Shown here: piece by piece, positions 9,015 through 17,476 of the stretch | How the letters are laid out: every line of letters starts with the position of its first letter | How positions within the stretch are numbered: the stretch's first letter is position 1 | Assembly (NCBI RefSeq): GCF_002803095.1 | Contig: NZ_PGLR01000053.1 | Coordinates: 1-36,059 of the forward strand | Direction of reading: 5' to 3' | DNA length: 36,059 bases | From: Pseudomonas sp. ZH-FAD | GTDB taxonomy: Bacteria > Pseudomonadota > Gammaproteobacteria > Pseudomonadales > Pseudomonadaceae | Made by a program: the position numbers and the translations under genes | The notes under the pieces: generated by a model | Told to the model about the DNA's origin: nothing | Seen by the model: the letters and a program-made list of their open reading frames with translations, nothing else | Databases searched by the model: none

Positions 9015-12000
9015 ATGCGCCTGAAGAGCATCAAGCTGGCGGGCTTCAAGTCCTTCGTCGATCCGACGACGGTAAGCTTTCCCAGCAACATGGCGGCGGT
9101 GGTCGGGCCCAATGGTTGCGGCAAGTCGAACATCATTGACGCCGTGCGCTGGGTGATGGGTGAAAGCTCGGCGAAGAACCTGCGTGGTGAGTCGATGACC
9201 GACGTCATCTTCAACGGCTCCAACACACGCAAGCCGGTGACCCAGGCCTCCATCGAGCTGATCTTCGACAACAGCGACAACTCGCTGGTGGGTGAATACG
9301 CGGCCTTCGCCGAGATTTCCATCCGCCGTCGGGTGACCCGCGACGGGCAGAACACCTACTTCCTCAACGGCACCAAGTGCCGGCGCCGCGACATCACCGA
9401 TATCTTCCTCGGCACCGGCCTGGGGCCGCGCAGTTACTCGATCATCGAGCAGGGCATGATCAGCAAGCTGATCGAGGCCAAGCCCGAAGAGCTGCGCAAT
9501 TTCATCGAGGAAGCCGCCGGCATCTCCAAGTACAAGGAGCGCCGCCGCGAGACCGAGAACCGCATCCGCCGTACCCAGGAAAACCTGGAGCGCCTTAGCG
9601 ACCTGCGCGAAGAGCTGGAGCGCCAGCTCGAGCGCCTGCACCGTCAGGCCCAGGCGGCTGAGAAGTACCAGGAATACAAGGCCGAGGAACGCCAGCTCAA
9701 GGCGCAACTGCTGGCCCTGCGCTGGCAGAGCCTGAACCAGCAGGTCGGCAGCCGAGAGCAGGTGATCGGTGACCAGGAAGTGGCCTTCGAGGCACTGGTG
9801 GCCGAGCAGCGCAGCGCCGATGCTGCCATCGAGCGCCTGCGTGACGGCCACCATGAGCTCTCCGAACGTTTCAACCTGGTGCAGGGGCGCTTCTATTCCG
9901 TGGGTGGCGATATCGCCCGCGTCGAGCAGAGCATCCAGCATGGCCAGCAGCGCCTGCGCCAGTTGCAGGATGACCTGCGCGAGGCAGAAAAGGCGCGTCT
10001 GGAAACCGAGTCGCACCTGGGCCACGACCGCACCCTGCTGGCCACCCTCGGTGAAGAACTGGAAATGCTCCTGCCCGAGCAGGAGATGACCGCCGCCGCT
10101 GCCGAGGAGTCCGCTGCCAGCCTGGAGGAGGCCGAAGTCGCCATGCACGGCTGGCAGGAGCAGTGGGACGGTTTCAACCAGCGCAGCGCCGAGCCGCGTC
10201 GCCAGGCCGAAGTGCAGCAGTCGCGCATCGCCCAGCTGGAACAGAGCCTGGAGCGTCTGGCCGAACGCCAGCGTCGTCTCAACGAAGAATTGCAGCAACT
10301 GGTGGCCGACCCCGAAGACGCCGCCATTCTCGAACTGAACGAACAGCTCGCTGCCGGTGAGTTGCAGCAGGAAGCCCTGCACCTGGCCGAAGAGCAGCAG
10401 GCCGAGCGCCTACAGCAACTGCGCGAGGAATTGCAGCAGGCCGGTCAGGCCCAGCAGCAGGCGCAGGGCGAGCTGCAACGCCTGAGCGGTCGCCTGGCCT
10501 CGCTGGAGGCGCTGCAACAGGCGGCGCTCGATCCAGGGCAGGGTGCTGGCGAGTGGCTGCGCGAGCAGAACCTGCTGCAGAGCCCGCGCCTGGCCGAAGG
10601 TCTGCGGGTGGAAGCCGGTTGGGAGCTGGCGGTGGAAACCGTGCTTGGTGCCGACCTGCAGGCCGTGCTGCTGGACGATTTCGCCGGGCTGGATTTCGCC
10701 GCGCTGGAGCAGGGCGAACTGCGCCTGGCCAGCCCCGCCAAGGGCGGCGCGCGCCGTGCCGGTAGCCTGCTGGATAAGGTCGAATCGAGCCATGACCTGT
10801 CGCCCTGGCTGGCCGGCGTGCGTCCGGTCGAATCCCTGGAGCAGGCGCTGGCGGCTCGCTCGCAATTGGCCGAGGGCGAAAGCCTGATCAGCCGCGACGG
10901 CTACTGGGTCGGCCGGCATTTCCTGCGCGTGCGTCGCGCCGCCGAGGCCGATAGCGGTGTGCTGGCTCGTGGCCAGGAGCTGGAGCGCTTGCAGTTGGAG
11001 CGCGAGGAACGTGAGGCGGCCCTGGCGCAACTGGATGAACGCCTGCTGACGCTGCGCGAAGAGCAACGTCGCCAGGAAGAACAGCGTGAACAGCAGCGCC
11101 GCCAGGGTCAGGAACTGGCGCGCCAGCTGAGTGAGCTGAAGGCAAAGCTGTCCGCCAGTCAGGCCAAGGCCGAGCAACTGGGCCTGCGTCGCCGCCGTCT
11201 GCAGGACGAACTACAGGAAGCGGCCGAGCAGCGCGAGATCGAGCAGGAGCAACTGGGCGAATCGCGCCTGCAATTGCAGGACGCACTGGACGCCATGGCG
11301 CTGGATAACGAGCAGCGTGAGAGCCTGCTGGCCAGCCGCGACAGTCTGCGTGAGCGTCTCGACCGTGTGCGCCAGGACGCGCGTCAGCACAAGGATCATG
11401 CCCATCAACTGGCGGTGCGCGTCGGCTCGCTCAAGGCGCAGCACGACTCCACCCGCCAGGCGCTGGAGCGTCTGGAGATGCAGGCCGAGCGTTTGCACGA
11501 GCGGCGCGAGCAATTGTCGCTGAACCTGGAAGAGGGCGAGGCGCCGCTGGAAGAGCTGCGCATCAAGCTCGAAGAACTGCTCGAGCGGCGCATGGCGGTG
11601 GACGACGAACTGCGTCAGGCACGTTTGGCGTTGGAGGACGCCGACCGCGAACTGCGCGATGCCGAGAAGCGCCGCACCCAGGCCGAACAGCAGGCGCAAC
11701 TGCTACGCAGCCAGCTGGAGCAGCAGCGCATGGACTGGCAGTCGCTCAACGTGCGGCGCAAGGCGTTGGCCGACCAGCTCGCCGAGGACAACTACGACCT
11801 GCACGGGGTGATCGCCACGCTGCCGGCCGAAGCCAGCGAGAGCGCCTGGGAAGAAGAACTGGAGCGCATGGCCGCGCGCATCGCCCGTCTCGGGCCGATC
11901 AACCTCGCAGCCATCGACGAGTATCAGCAGCAGTCCGAGCGCAAGCGCTACCTGGATGCGCAGGACGCGGATCTGGTCGAAGCTTTGGAAACCCTGGAGA

Positions 12001-12503
12001 ACGTCATCCGCAAGATCGACAAGGAAACGCGCAATCGTTTCAAGGACACCTTCGATCAGATCAATGGCGGTTTGCAGGCACTCTTCCCAAAAGTTTTCGG
12101 TGGCGGCAACGCTTATTTGGAACTCACCGGCGAAGATTTACTCGATACCGGTGTGACCATCATGGCGCGGCCCCCGGGCAAGAAGAACAGCACCATTCAT
12201 TTGCTCTCCGGTGGAGAGAAAGCATTGACAGCTTTGGCACTGGTGTTTTCCATCTTCCAGCTCAATCCGGCGCCGTTCTGCATGTTGGACGAAGTGGATG
12301 CACCGCTGGACGATGCCAACGTCGGGCGCTACGCGCGACTGGTCAAGGAGATGTCAGCCACGGTGCAGTTCATCTACATCACCCACAACAAGATCGCCAT
12401 GGAAATGGCCGATCAGTTGATGGGGGTCACCATGCACGAGCCGGGTTGCTCGCGTCTGGTGGCGGTGGATGTCGAGGAGGCGCTGGCGATGGTGGAGGCG
12501 TGA
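9015..12503 (+). CDS. smc: Chromosome segregation ATPase SMC
   Basis: SMC forms the core of the bacterial condensin that compacts and separates sister chromosomes, normally with ScpA and ScpB (not encoded here). The 1162-residue product has an N-terminal Walker A, GPNGCGKSN (31-39). Two very long Glu/Gln/Arg/Leu-rich coiled coils follow, interrupted by a globular hinge at about 500-650. The C-terminal head has the ABC signature LSGGEK and Walker B FCMLDEVDAPLDD. Length is typical. There is no strong Shine-Dalgarno before ATG 9015, and the gene starts 6 bp after the GntR stop, which points to translational coupling. The last ~450 bp of the gene is somewhat poorer in G+C than the coiled-coil region, which I take as normal for the conserved head. 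Confidence 0.97.
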   Translation: MRLKSIKLAGFKSFVDPTTVSFPSNMAAVVGPNGCGKSNIIDAVRWVMGESSAKNLRGESMTDVIFNGSNTRKPVTQASIELIFDNSDNSLVGEYAAFAEISIRRRVTRDGQNTYFLNGTKCRRRDITDIFLGTGLGPRSYSIIEQGMISKLIEAKPEELRNFIEEAAGISKYKERRRETENRIRRTQENLERLSDLREELERQLERLHRQAQAAEKYQEYKAEERQLKAQLLALRWQSLNQQVGSREQVIGDQEVAFEALVAEQRSADAAIERLRDGHHELSERFNLVQGRFYSVGGDIARVEQSIQHGQQRLRQLQDDLREAEKARLETESHLGHDRTLLATLGEELEMLLPEQEMTAAAAEESAASLEEAEVAMHGWQEQWDGFNQRSAEPRRQAEVQQSRIAQLEQSLERLAERQRRLNEELQQLVADPEDAAILELNEQLAAGELQQEALHLAEEQQAERLQQLREELQQAGQAQQQAQGELQRLSGRLASLEALQQAALDPGQGAGEWLREQNLLQSPRLAEGLRVEAGWELAVETVLGADLQAVLLDDFAGLDFAALEQGELRLASPAKGGARRAGSLLDKVESSHDLSPWLAGVRPVESLEQALAARSQLAEGESLISRDGYWVGRHFLRVRRAAEADSGVLARGQELERLQLEREEREAALAQLDERLLTLREEQRRQEEQREQQRRQGQELARQLSELKAKLSASQAKAEQLGLRRRRLQDELQEAAEQREIEQEQLGESRLQLQDALDAMALDNEQRESLLASRDSLRERLDRVRQDARQHKDHAHQLAVRVGSLKAQHDSTRQALERLEMQAERLHERREQLSLNLEEGEAPLEELRIKLEELLERRMAVDDELRQARLALEDADRELRDAEKRRTQAEQQAQLLRSQLEQQRMDWQSLNVRRKALADQLAEDNYDLHGVIATLPAEASESAWEEELERMAARIARLGPINLAAIDEYQQQSERKRYLDAQDADLVEALETLENVIRKIDKETRNRFKDTFDQINGGLQALFPKVFGGGNAYLELTGEDLLDTGVTIMARPPGKKNSTIHLLSGGEKALTALALVFSIFQLNPAPFCMLDEVDAPLDDANVGRYARLVKEMSATVQFIYITHNKIAMEMADQLMGVTMHEPGCSRLVAVDVEEALAMVEA

Positions 12504-12716
12504 TGGCAGAGCGCCGCGAGATTAACTGAATATAGGCAAAACCTTATGTGGCTCCCTGTGTAAAGTTGCCTTTCGTCGTGCTAGCTTATTGCCCACTTTT
12601 GTTACACGCGGAAAACGTCAGACAGAACATGAAGTTGGCGCCGCGTTTTATAGTCGAGTTGTGATCCGGTTGATTGGATCTTTTTTTCACCAGAATTTTT
12701 AAGGGTCAGGTATTTC

Positions 12717-13538
12717 ATGGAATTCGGTCTGCGCGAGTGGCTGATCGTTATTGGCATCATCGTTATCGCTGGCATTCTTTTCGACGGCTGGCGCCGTATG
12801 CGCGGTGGCAAGGGCAAGCTCAAGTTCAAGCTGGACCGTAGCTTCGCCAACATGCCGGACGACGACAGTGATCCAGATCTGCTCAGTACACCGCGTGTGG
12901 TGCAGCGCGACCACGAACCGCAGCTGGATGAAGACGATCTGCCGTCTATGACTGCCAAGGACCTGCCACGTCGTCCACGCAACGAGCCGCAACAGGGCGA
13001 CCTCAATCTGGCTGTCGACGAGCCGGTGCCGACCTTGCTCAACCCGGTCGATGACGAACCCGTCGAGCCGAAGAAAACCTCCAAGCCGGCTGCCGATGCC
13101 GCACCGGTAGAAGAGGTGCTGGTGATCAACGTGGTCGCCCGCGACGACTTCGGCTTCAAGGGCCCGGCGCTGCTGCAGAACATCCTCGAAAGCGGCCTGC
13201 GCTTCGGTGAGATGGACATCTTCCATCGTCACGAGAGCATGGCGGGTAATGGCGAGGTGCTGTTCTCCATGGCCAACGCACTCAAGCCGGGCACCTTCGA
13301 TCTCGACGATATCGAAGGCTTCAGCACCCGCGCGGTGAGCTTCTTCCTCAGCCTGCCTGGCCCGCGTCACCCGAAGCAGGCCTTCGACGTCATGGTCGCG
13401 GCCGCGCGCAAGCTGGCCCACGAGCTGGGCGGTGAGCTGAAGGACGACCAGCGCAGCGTGATGACCGCGCAGACCATCGAACACTATCGCCAGCGCATCG
13501 TCGAATTCGAGCGCCGGCAATTGACCCAGAAACGCTGA
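12717..13538 (+). CDS. zipA: Cell division protein ZipA
   Basis: Inner-membrane protein that tethers FtsZ polymers to the membrane at the division site. The 273-residue protein starts with a single N-terminal membrane anchor (residues about 7-24, WLIVIGIIVIAGILF). A basic patch and an acidic, Pro-rich linker (about 40-130) follow, then the C-terminal FtsZ-binding domain (about 133-270), which starts near VLVINVVARDDFGFKG. The 213-bp space after smc has no terminator that I can see. It has an AT-rich run with possible promoter elements (TATAGT at 12648), but none is convincing. A clear terminator follows the gene, so zipA and ligA are probably separate units or only partly coupled. Confidence 0.95.
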   Translation: MEFGLREWLIVIGIIVIAGILFDGWRRMRGGKGKLKFKLDRSFANMPDDDSDPDLLSTPRVVQRDHEPQLDEDDLPSMTAKDLPRRPRNEPQQGDLNLAVDEPVPTLLNPVDDEPVEPKKTSKPAADAAPVEEVLVINVVARDDFGFKGPALLQNILESGLRFGEMDIFHRHESMAGNGEVLFSMANALKPGTFDLDDIEGFSTRAVSFFLSLPGPRHPKQAFDVMVAAARKLAHELGGELKDDQRSVMTAQTIEHYRQRIVEFERRQLTQKR

Positions 13539-13556
13539 CCCGTACACGAAGTCGAA

Positions 13557-13588
13557 AGAGAGCAGCCAAGGCTGCTCTTTTCGTTTGA
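13557..13588 (+). terminator. Rho-independent terminator after zipA
   Basis: AGAGCAGCC (13559-13567) pairs perfectly with GGCTGCTCT (13570-13578) across two bases, and flanking bases 13557-13558 extend the stem. The tail TTTCGTTTG follows directly. It lies between the zipA stop and the ligA start at 13599, so ligA probably relies on read-through or a promoter inside zipA. Confidence 0.8.
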
Positions 13589-13598
13589 GAGACCGAGC

Positions 13599-16022
13599 AT
13601 GACCGACGCCGCCCAACGTATTTCCGAACTGCGCAACGAACTGGACGCGCACAACTACCGTTACTACGTGCTGGATGAGCCGAGCGTGCCGGACGCCGAG
13701 TACGACCGCCTGTTCCGCGAACTGCAGGCGCTGGAGGCCGAGCATCCGGAGCTGGTCACGCCCGAGTCGCCAACCCAGCGTGTCGGCGGCGAGGCGCTCA
13801 GCGCCTTCGGCGAGGTGCGTCACGAAGTGCCGATGCTCAGCCTCGGCAACGCCTTCGAGGAAGACGACCTGCGTGCTTTCGATCGCAGTGTGCAGAACGG
13901 CCTTGGCGTTTCGGGCGGTGATCTGTTCGGCGGCGGCGCCGAGATCGAGTACAGCTGCGAACCCAAGCTCGATGGTCTGGCCGTCAGCCTGCGCTACGAG
14001 AACGGCCAACTGGTGCGCGGCGCCACGCGTGGCGACGGCAGCACCGGCGAAGACATCACCAGCAACGTACGTACCATTCGCAACGTGCCGCTCAAGCTGC
14101 AGGGCGAGGGCTGGCCGCAGGTGCTGGAAGTGCGCGGCGAAGTGTTCATGCCCAAGGCTGGTTTCGAGGAACTGAATGCGCGGCAGGCCGAGAGTGGCGG
14201 CAAGACCTTCGCCAACCCGCGTAACGCCGCTGCCGGCAGCCTGCGCCAGCTCGACCCGAAGATCACCGCCAGCCGCCCGCTGGAGTTCTGCTGCTATGGC
14301 GTCGGTCAGGTCAGCGGCGAGCTGCCGGGCACACAGGTGGCCATGCTGCAGCAGCTCAAGGCCTGGGGTGTACCCATCAGTCGCGAACTGAAGCTGGCCA
14401 AGGGCGTTGAGGCCTGCCTTGATTACTACCGCGACATCGGTGAGCGGCGCATGAGCCTGGCCTATGACATCGATGGCGTGGTGTTCAAGGTCAACAATAT
14501 CGAGGACCAGCAACAGCTGGGTTTCCGTGCGCGTACCCCGCACTGGGCCATCGCCCACAAGTTCCCCGCGCAGGAAGAGCTGACCGAGCTGCTCGACGTG
14601 GAGTTTCAGGTCGGGCGTACCGGTGCGGTCACGCCGGTGGCGCGCCTGAATCCGGTCAAGGTGGCGGGCGTGATGGTGGCCAATGCCACCCTGCACAACA
14701 TGGACGAAGTGGCGCGTCTGGGCGTGATGATCGGTGACACGGTGATCATCCGCCGTGCTGGCGACGTGATCCCGCAGGTGATGGCCGTGGTGCCCGAGCG
14801 TCGCCCGGAGAACGCGCGCCCCGTGCATATCCCCGAGCAATGCCCGGTGTGTGGCTCGGCGGTGGAGCGCACGCAACTGGTCAAGCGCAGCAAGGGCAAG
14901 GAGTCGGTCAGCGAAGGTTCGGTGTATCGCTGCGTCGGTCGCCTGAGCTGCCAGGCGCAGCTCAAGCAGGCGATCATCCACTTCGTCTCGCGCCGTGCCA
15001 TGGATATCGAAGGCCTCGGCGACAAGACCATCGAGCAACTGGTGGACGAGAAGCTGATCGCTTCACCGGCCGACCTGTACAAGCTGACCTTCGAACAGAT
15101 CATCGGCCTGGAAGGCTTCGCCGAGGTGTCCAGCAACAAGCTGCTGAAGGCTATCGAGGACAGCAAGCGGCCGACCCTGGCGCGCTTCATCTATGCGCTT
15201 GGCATCCCCGATGTGGGCGAGGAAACCGCCAAGGTGCTGGCGCGCTCTTTGGGCTCACTGGAGCGTATCCAGCAGGCGTTGCCCGTGGTGCTGACCTACC
15301 TGCCAGATATCGGTCTGGAAGTGGCGCATGAGATTCACAGCTTTTTTGTCGATCCACATAATCAGCAGGTTTTGGAGCGATTGGTGTATGTCGATGGCGC
15401 TCCATTGGCAGTGCTGCGTGAAAGTGGTGAGCTTGCTGCCGAGTTCATCGCCAGTGCCACCTTCGATAGCATGCTCGACAAACTCAATATTCCCAGCGTC
15501 GGCCCCGGTGCGGCGCAGAAGCTTGCCGAGCGTTTCAAGACTTTGGACGCCCTAATTGAGGTGGCCAAGCTGGCTGATAAGGATGCCGATGGACAATGGC
15601 TGAAGCTAAGTAGCTTGCCGGGGGTCAATGAGAAGGCCAAGCAGTCGCTGCGGAAGTTCTTCGCCGATCCCGACAATCAGGCCCGTGCTCGAGCCATCGA
15701 ACAGCAGCTAGTGAAATTCGAAATGCATTGGAGTTTTACCAAGAAGGCTGTTCAGGGCTTGCCGTTGGCTGGCCAGAGCTGGGTGCTGACCGGCACATTG
15801 GAAGAAATGACGCGCGATGAGGCCAAGGCCAAACTGGAAAGCTTAGGGGCCAAGGTGGCGGGCTCTGTCTCAGCAAAGACCACTTGTTTGGTTGCTGGTT
15901 CGCAGGCGGGCTCCAAGTTGACCAAGGCCCAAGAGTTGAAGGCAAAGGGGTCCAGCTTGGAAATTTTGACTGAGGCTGAGTTCAGGGCGCGAATTGAGCA
16001 GCTCGAACAAGAGCAAGGCTGA
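13599..16022 (+). CDS. ligA: NAD-dependent DNA ligase LigA, chimeric 3' end
   Basis: Essential ligase that seals nicks during replication and repair using NAD+. The 807-residue protein has the adenylation domain with KLDG (Lys123 is the nucleotide-binding lysine). The OB fold, a four-Cys zinc finger (CPVC near 414, CxxxxxC near 446), helix-hairpin-helix repeats and a C-terminal BRCT domain (about 720-800) follow. From about codon 575 (base ~15320) to the stop, composition changes. Hand counts on sample 60-base lines give about 50-62% G+C against 60-68% upstream, with more TTG, CTA, AAT and TTT codons. A displaced piece of a second, more P. aeruginosa-like BRCT end lies just downstream (16051-16261). 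The gene is complete and looks functional, but its last third was probably acquired by recombination. Confidence 0.95.
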   Translation: MTDAAQRISELRNELDAHNYRYYVLDEPSVPDAEYDRLFRELQALEAEHPELVTPESPTQRVGGEALSAFGEVRHEVPMLSLGNAFEEDDLRAFDRSVQNGLGVSGGDLFGGGAEIEYSCEPKLDGLAVSLRYENGQLVRGATRGDGSTGEDITSNVRTIRNVPLKLQGEGWPQVLEVRGEVFMPKAGFEELNARQAESGGKTFANPRNAAAGSLRQLDPKITASRPLEFCCYGVGQVSGELPGTQVAMLQQLKAWGVPISRELKLAKGVEACLDYYRDIGERRMSLAYDIDGVVFKVNNIEDQQQLGFRARTPHWAIAHKFPAQEELTELLDVEFQVGRTGAVTPVARLNPVKVAGVMVANATLHNMDEVARLGVMIGDTVIIRRAGDVIPQVMAVVPERRPENARPVHIPEQCPVCGSAVERTQLVKRSKGKESVSEGSVYRCVGRLSCQAQLKQAIIHFVSRRAMDIEGLGDKTIEQLVDEKLIASPADLYKLTFEQIIGLEGFAEVSSNKLLKAIEDSKRPTLARFIYALGIPDVGEETAKVLARSLGSLERIQQALPVVLTYLPDIGLEVAHEIHSFFVDPHNQQVLERLVYVDGAPLAVLRESGELAAEFIASATFDSMLDKLNIPSVGPGAAQKLAERFKTLDALIEVAKLADKDADGQWLKLSSLPGVNEKAKQSLRKFFADPDNQARARAIEQQLVKFEMHWSFTKKAVQGLPLAGQSWVLTGTLEEMTRDEAKAKLESLGAKVAGSVSAKTTCLVAGSQAGSKLTKAQELKAKGSSLEILTEAEFRARIEQLEQEQG

Positions 16023-16050
16023 CGTAACTCAACGCTCGTATATGGCTACG

Positions 16051-16261
16051 CGCTGGGTGCTCACCGGCACCCTGGAAGTGATGAGTCGCGACGTGGCCAA
16101 GGGCAAGCTGGAAAGCCTCGGTGCCAAGGTGGCCGGTTCTGTCTCGGCCAAGACCCACTGCGTGGTGGCCGGGCCAGGCGCCGGCTCGAAGCTGGCCAAG
16201 GCCGGCGCTGGACGAAGCGCAGTTCCTCGGCCAGCTCAAGACCTACGGTATCGAAGCGTAG
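16051..16261 (+). pseudogene. Remnant of the original ligA 3' end (BRCT fragment)
   Basis: Starting at 16051 the frame reads RWVLTGTLEVMSRDVAKGKL and continues through SVSAKTHCVVAGPGAGSKLAKA. This repeats the BRCT of the intact ligA 280 bp upstream (WVLTGTLEEMTRDEAKAKLE), with many silent and some amino-acid differences. After KLAKA the frame is lost through a small deletion. The rest of the domain continues in another frame as LDEAQFLGQLKTYGIEA followed by TAG at 16259, which looks like a native Pseudomonas LigA tail. Codon use is GC-rich like the surrounding genome. There is no promoter or ribosome-binding site. I read it as the displaced native end of ligA; the open frame 15994-16317 across it is not a real gene. 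Confidence 0.85.
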
Positions 16262-16311
16262 GGCGGGTGAAACCCGCCATTGGCGCGCTGGCGGGTTTCA
16301 CCCGCCCTACG
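16257..16311. repeat. Perfect 22-bp inverted repeat, CGTAGGGCGGGT type
   Basis: Bases 16257-16278 and 16290-16311 are perfect reverse complements around an 11-base spacer (stem starts CGTAGGGCGGGTGAAACCCG). It overlaps the stop codon of the ligA remnant, so it probably served as a terminator for the ancestral gene. Each arm also contains its own small hairpin (CGGGTGAAACCCG). It belongs to the GTAGGG-type palindromes found in several other gaps here. Confidence 0.9.
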
Positions 16312-16419
16312 TTCTGACCGTACTCGGCCGCTGCACCAGAGCCGCACTATCGCTGCTAGTACGAACTGAGCGATAAGACCCGGTGCGCATGGCTTCTGCG
16401 GTCAGTTGCGGGAGACGGT

Positions 16420-16788
16420 TCAGCCCGCGAAGCGCTGATCCAGATAGGCGATGATCGCCTTGGATTCGTACAGCCAGGTGCTCTGACCGTTTTCCTCGAT
16501 GCGCAGGCACGGCACCTTGATGCGGCCGCCGTGCTGCTCCAGCGCCTGCCGGTGTTCGGCATCGTTCTTGGCGTCGCGCAGCTGCACCGGCAGGTTCAGG
16601 CGGTGCAGGCTGCGCCTGACCTTGACGCAGAACGGGCAGGCGTGGAACTGGTAAAGCGCCAGATTGGCCGTGGCGCGTTCGACCTCGGCTTGCGCCTCGG
16701 GGCTGCGCTTTAGCTTGCGCGGGCGGCTGATCCAGTCGGCGAACACGACCAACTGACCCAGGCCAATACGAAGGGCTTTGAGCAACAT
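16420..16788 (-). CDS. Glutaredoxin/GST N-terminal-domain protein
   Basis: A 122-residue thioredoxin-fold protein. Residues about 43-120 match the GST N-terminal/glutaredoxin domain: CPFC (51-54) as the redox motif, a VP cis-proline at 92-93, and the glutathione-binding ESKAIIAYL near 108. Having only this domain, and a CxxC, suggests a thiol-disulfide reductase rather than a transferase. The first 20 residues are hydrophobic (LGQLVVFADWI) and may anchor it to the membrane or pack as an extra helix. ATG 16788 is preceded by AGGAGT. It is the last gene of a minus-strand group with folE, which ends 66 bp upstream; its exact substrate is unknown. Confidence 0.8.
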   Translation of the reverse strand: MLLKALRIGLGQLVVFADWISRPRKLKRSPEAQAEVERATANLALYQFHACPFCVKVRRSLHRLNLPVQLRDAKNDAEHRQALEQHGGRIKVPCLRIEENGQSTWLYESKAIIAYLDQRFAG

Positions 16789-16853
16789 GTTTCTAACTCC
16801 TGAAATGCCGACGGCCGTTCACCGAAGTGAGCGGCCGCCGTCTGGGGCTTGGC

Positions 16854-17399
16854 TCAACGAACCAGATTGAGGAATTCGCCGCGGGTTGCCGGGTTGCTGC
16901 GGAATTCGCCGAGCATCACCGAGGTGACCATGGAGGAGTTCTGCTTCTCCACGCCGCGCATCATCATGCACATGTGCTGCGCTTCGATGACCACCGCCAC
17001 ACCCAGTGCGCCGGTGACCTGCTCGACCGCTTCGGCGATCTGCCGGCTTAGGTTTTCCTGGATCTGCAGGCGGCGGGCGTACATGTCGACGATGCGAGCC
17101 ACCTTGGATAGGCCGAGCACCTTGCCGTTGGGAATGTAGGCAACATGAGCCTTGCCGATGAACGGCAGCAGATGATGCTCGCACAGCGAGTAGAGCTCGA
17201 TGTTCTTGACCAGCACCATTTCGCTGTTGTCGGAGCTGAACAGCGCGCCATTGGTGACCTCTTCCAGCGTCTGCTGGTAGCCACGGCAGAGGTACTGCAT
17301 GGCCTTGGCGGCGCGCTTGGGCGTGTCCAGCAGGCCTTCGCGGGAAACGTCCTCGCCAAGCTGGCCAAGGATCGCGGTGTACTGTTGTTCCAGGGACAT
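16854..17399 (-). CDS. folE: GTP cyclohydrolase I
   Basis: Converts GTP to 7,8-dihydroneopterin triphosphate, the first step of folate (and pterin) synthesis. The 181-residue protein is full-length for the short bacterial type. It carries the zinc-site motif SLCEHHLLPF, the conserved GKAHVAYIP, and EAQHMCMMMRG near 135-145, with the second conserved Cys. ATG 17399 is preceded by CAGGA; the open frame continues about 100 codons upstream but is not family-like. It lies 76 bp downstream of the Smr-domain gene on the same strand, so the two may be cotranscribed. Pseudomonas genomes often have more than one folE, so this may be a paralogue. Confidence 0.95.
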   Translation of the reverse strand: MSLEQQYTAILGQLGEDVSREGLLDTPKRAAKAMQYLCRGYQQTLEEVTNGALFSSDNSEMVLVKNIELYSLCEHHLLPFIGKAHVAYIPNGKVLGLSKVARIVDMYARRLQIQENLSRQIAEAVEQVTGALGVAVVIEAQHMCMMMRGVEKQNSSMVTSVMLGEFRSNPATRGEFLNLVR

Positions 17400-17476
17400 G
17401 GAAAATCCTGTTGGGTATCGAATGGGCGCAGGGTAGGGCGCCGACAGGGGCCTGGCAAGAGTGCCAGGTTCTCTGA

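Noticed and set aside
8253..10382. A 709-codon open frame on the minus strand across the GntR and smc genes
   Set aside because: It is antisense to two clearly conserved genes, is rich in Leu/Gln/Ala as expected for the shadow of GC-rich coiled-coil codons, and has no domain of its own.
12504..12716. Promoter boxes for zipA, such as TATAGT at 12648
   Set aside because: No acceptable -35 box at 16-18 bases; the AT-rich stretch is suggestive only.
12699..15038. A 779-codon open frame on the minus strand across zipA and ligA
   Set aside because: Shadow of GC-rich codon bias opposite two real genes; no motif or ribosome-binding site.
15994..16317. A 107-codon frame containing a BRCT-like half domain after ligA
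   Set aside because: Its first codons overlap the ligA end, it has no ribosome-binding site, and it changes frame halfway through the domain; better explained as a ligA remnant.
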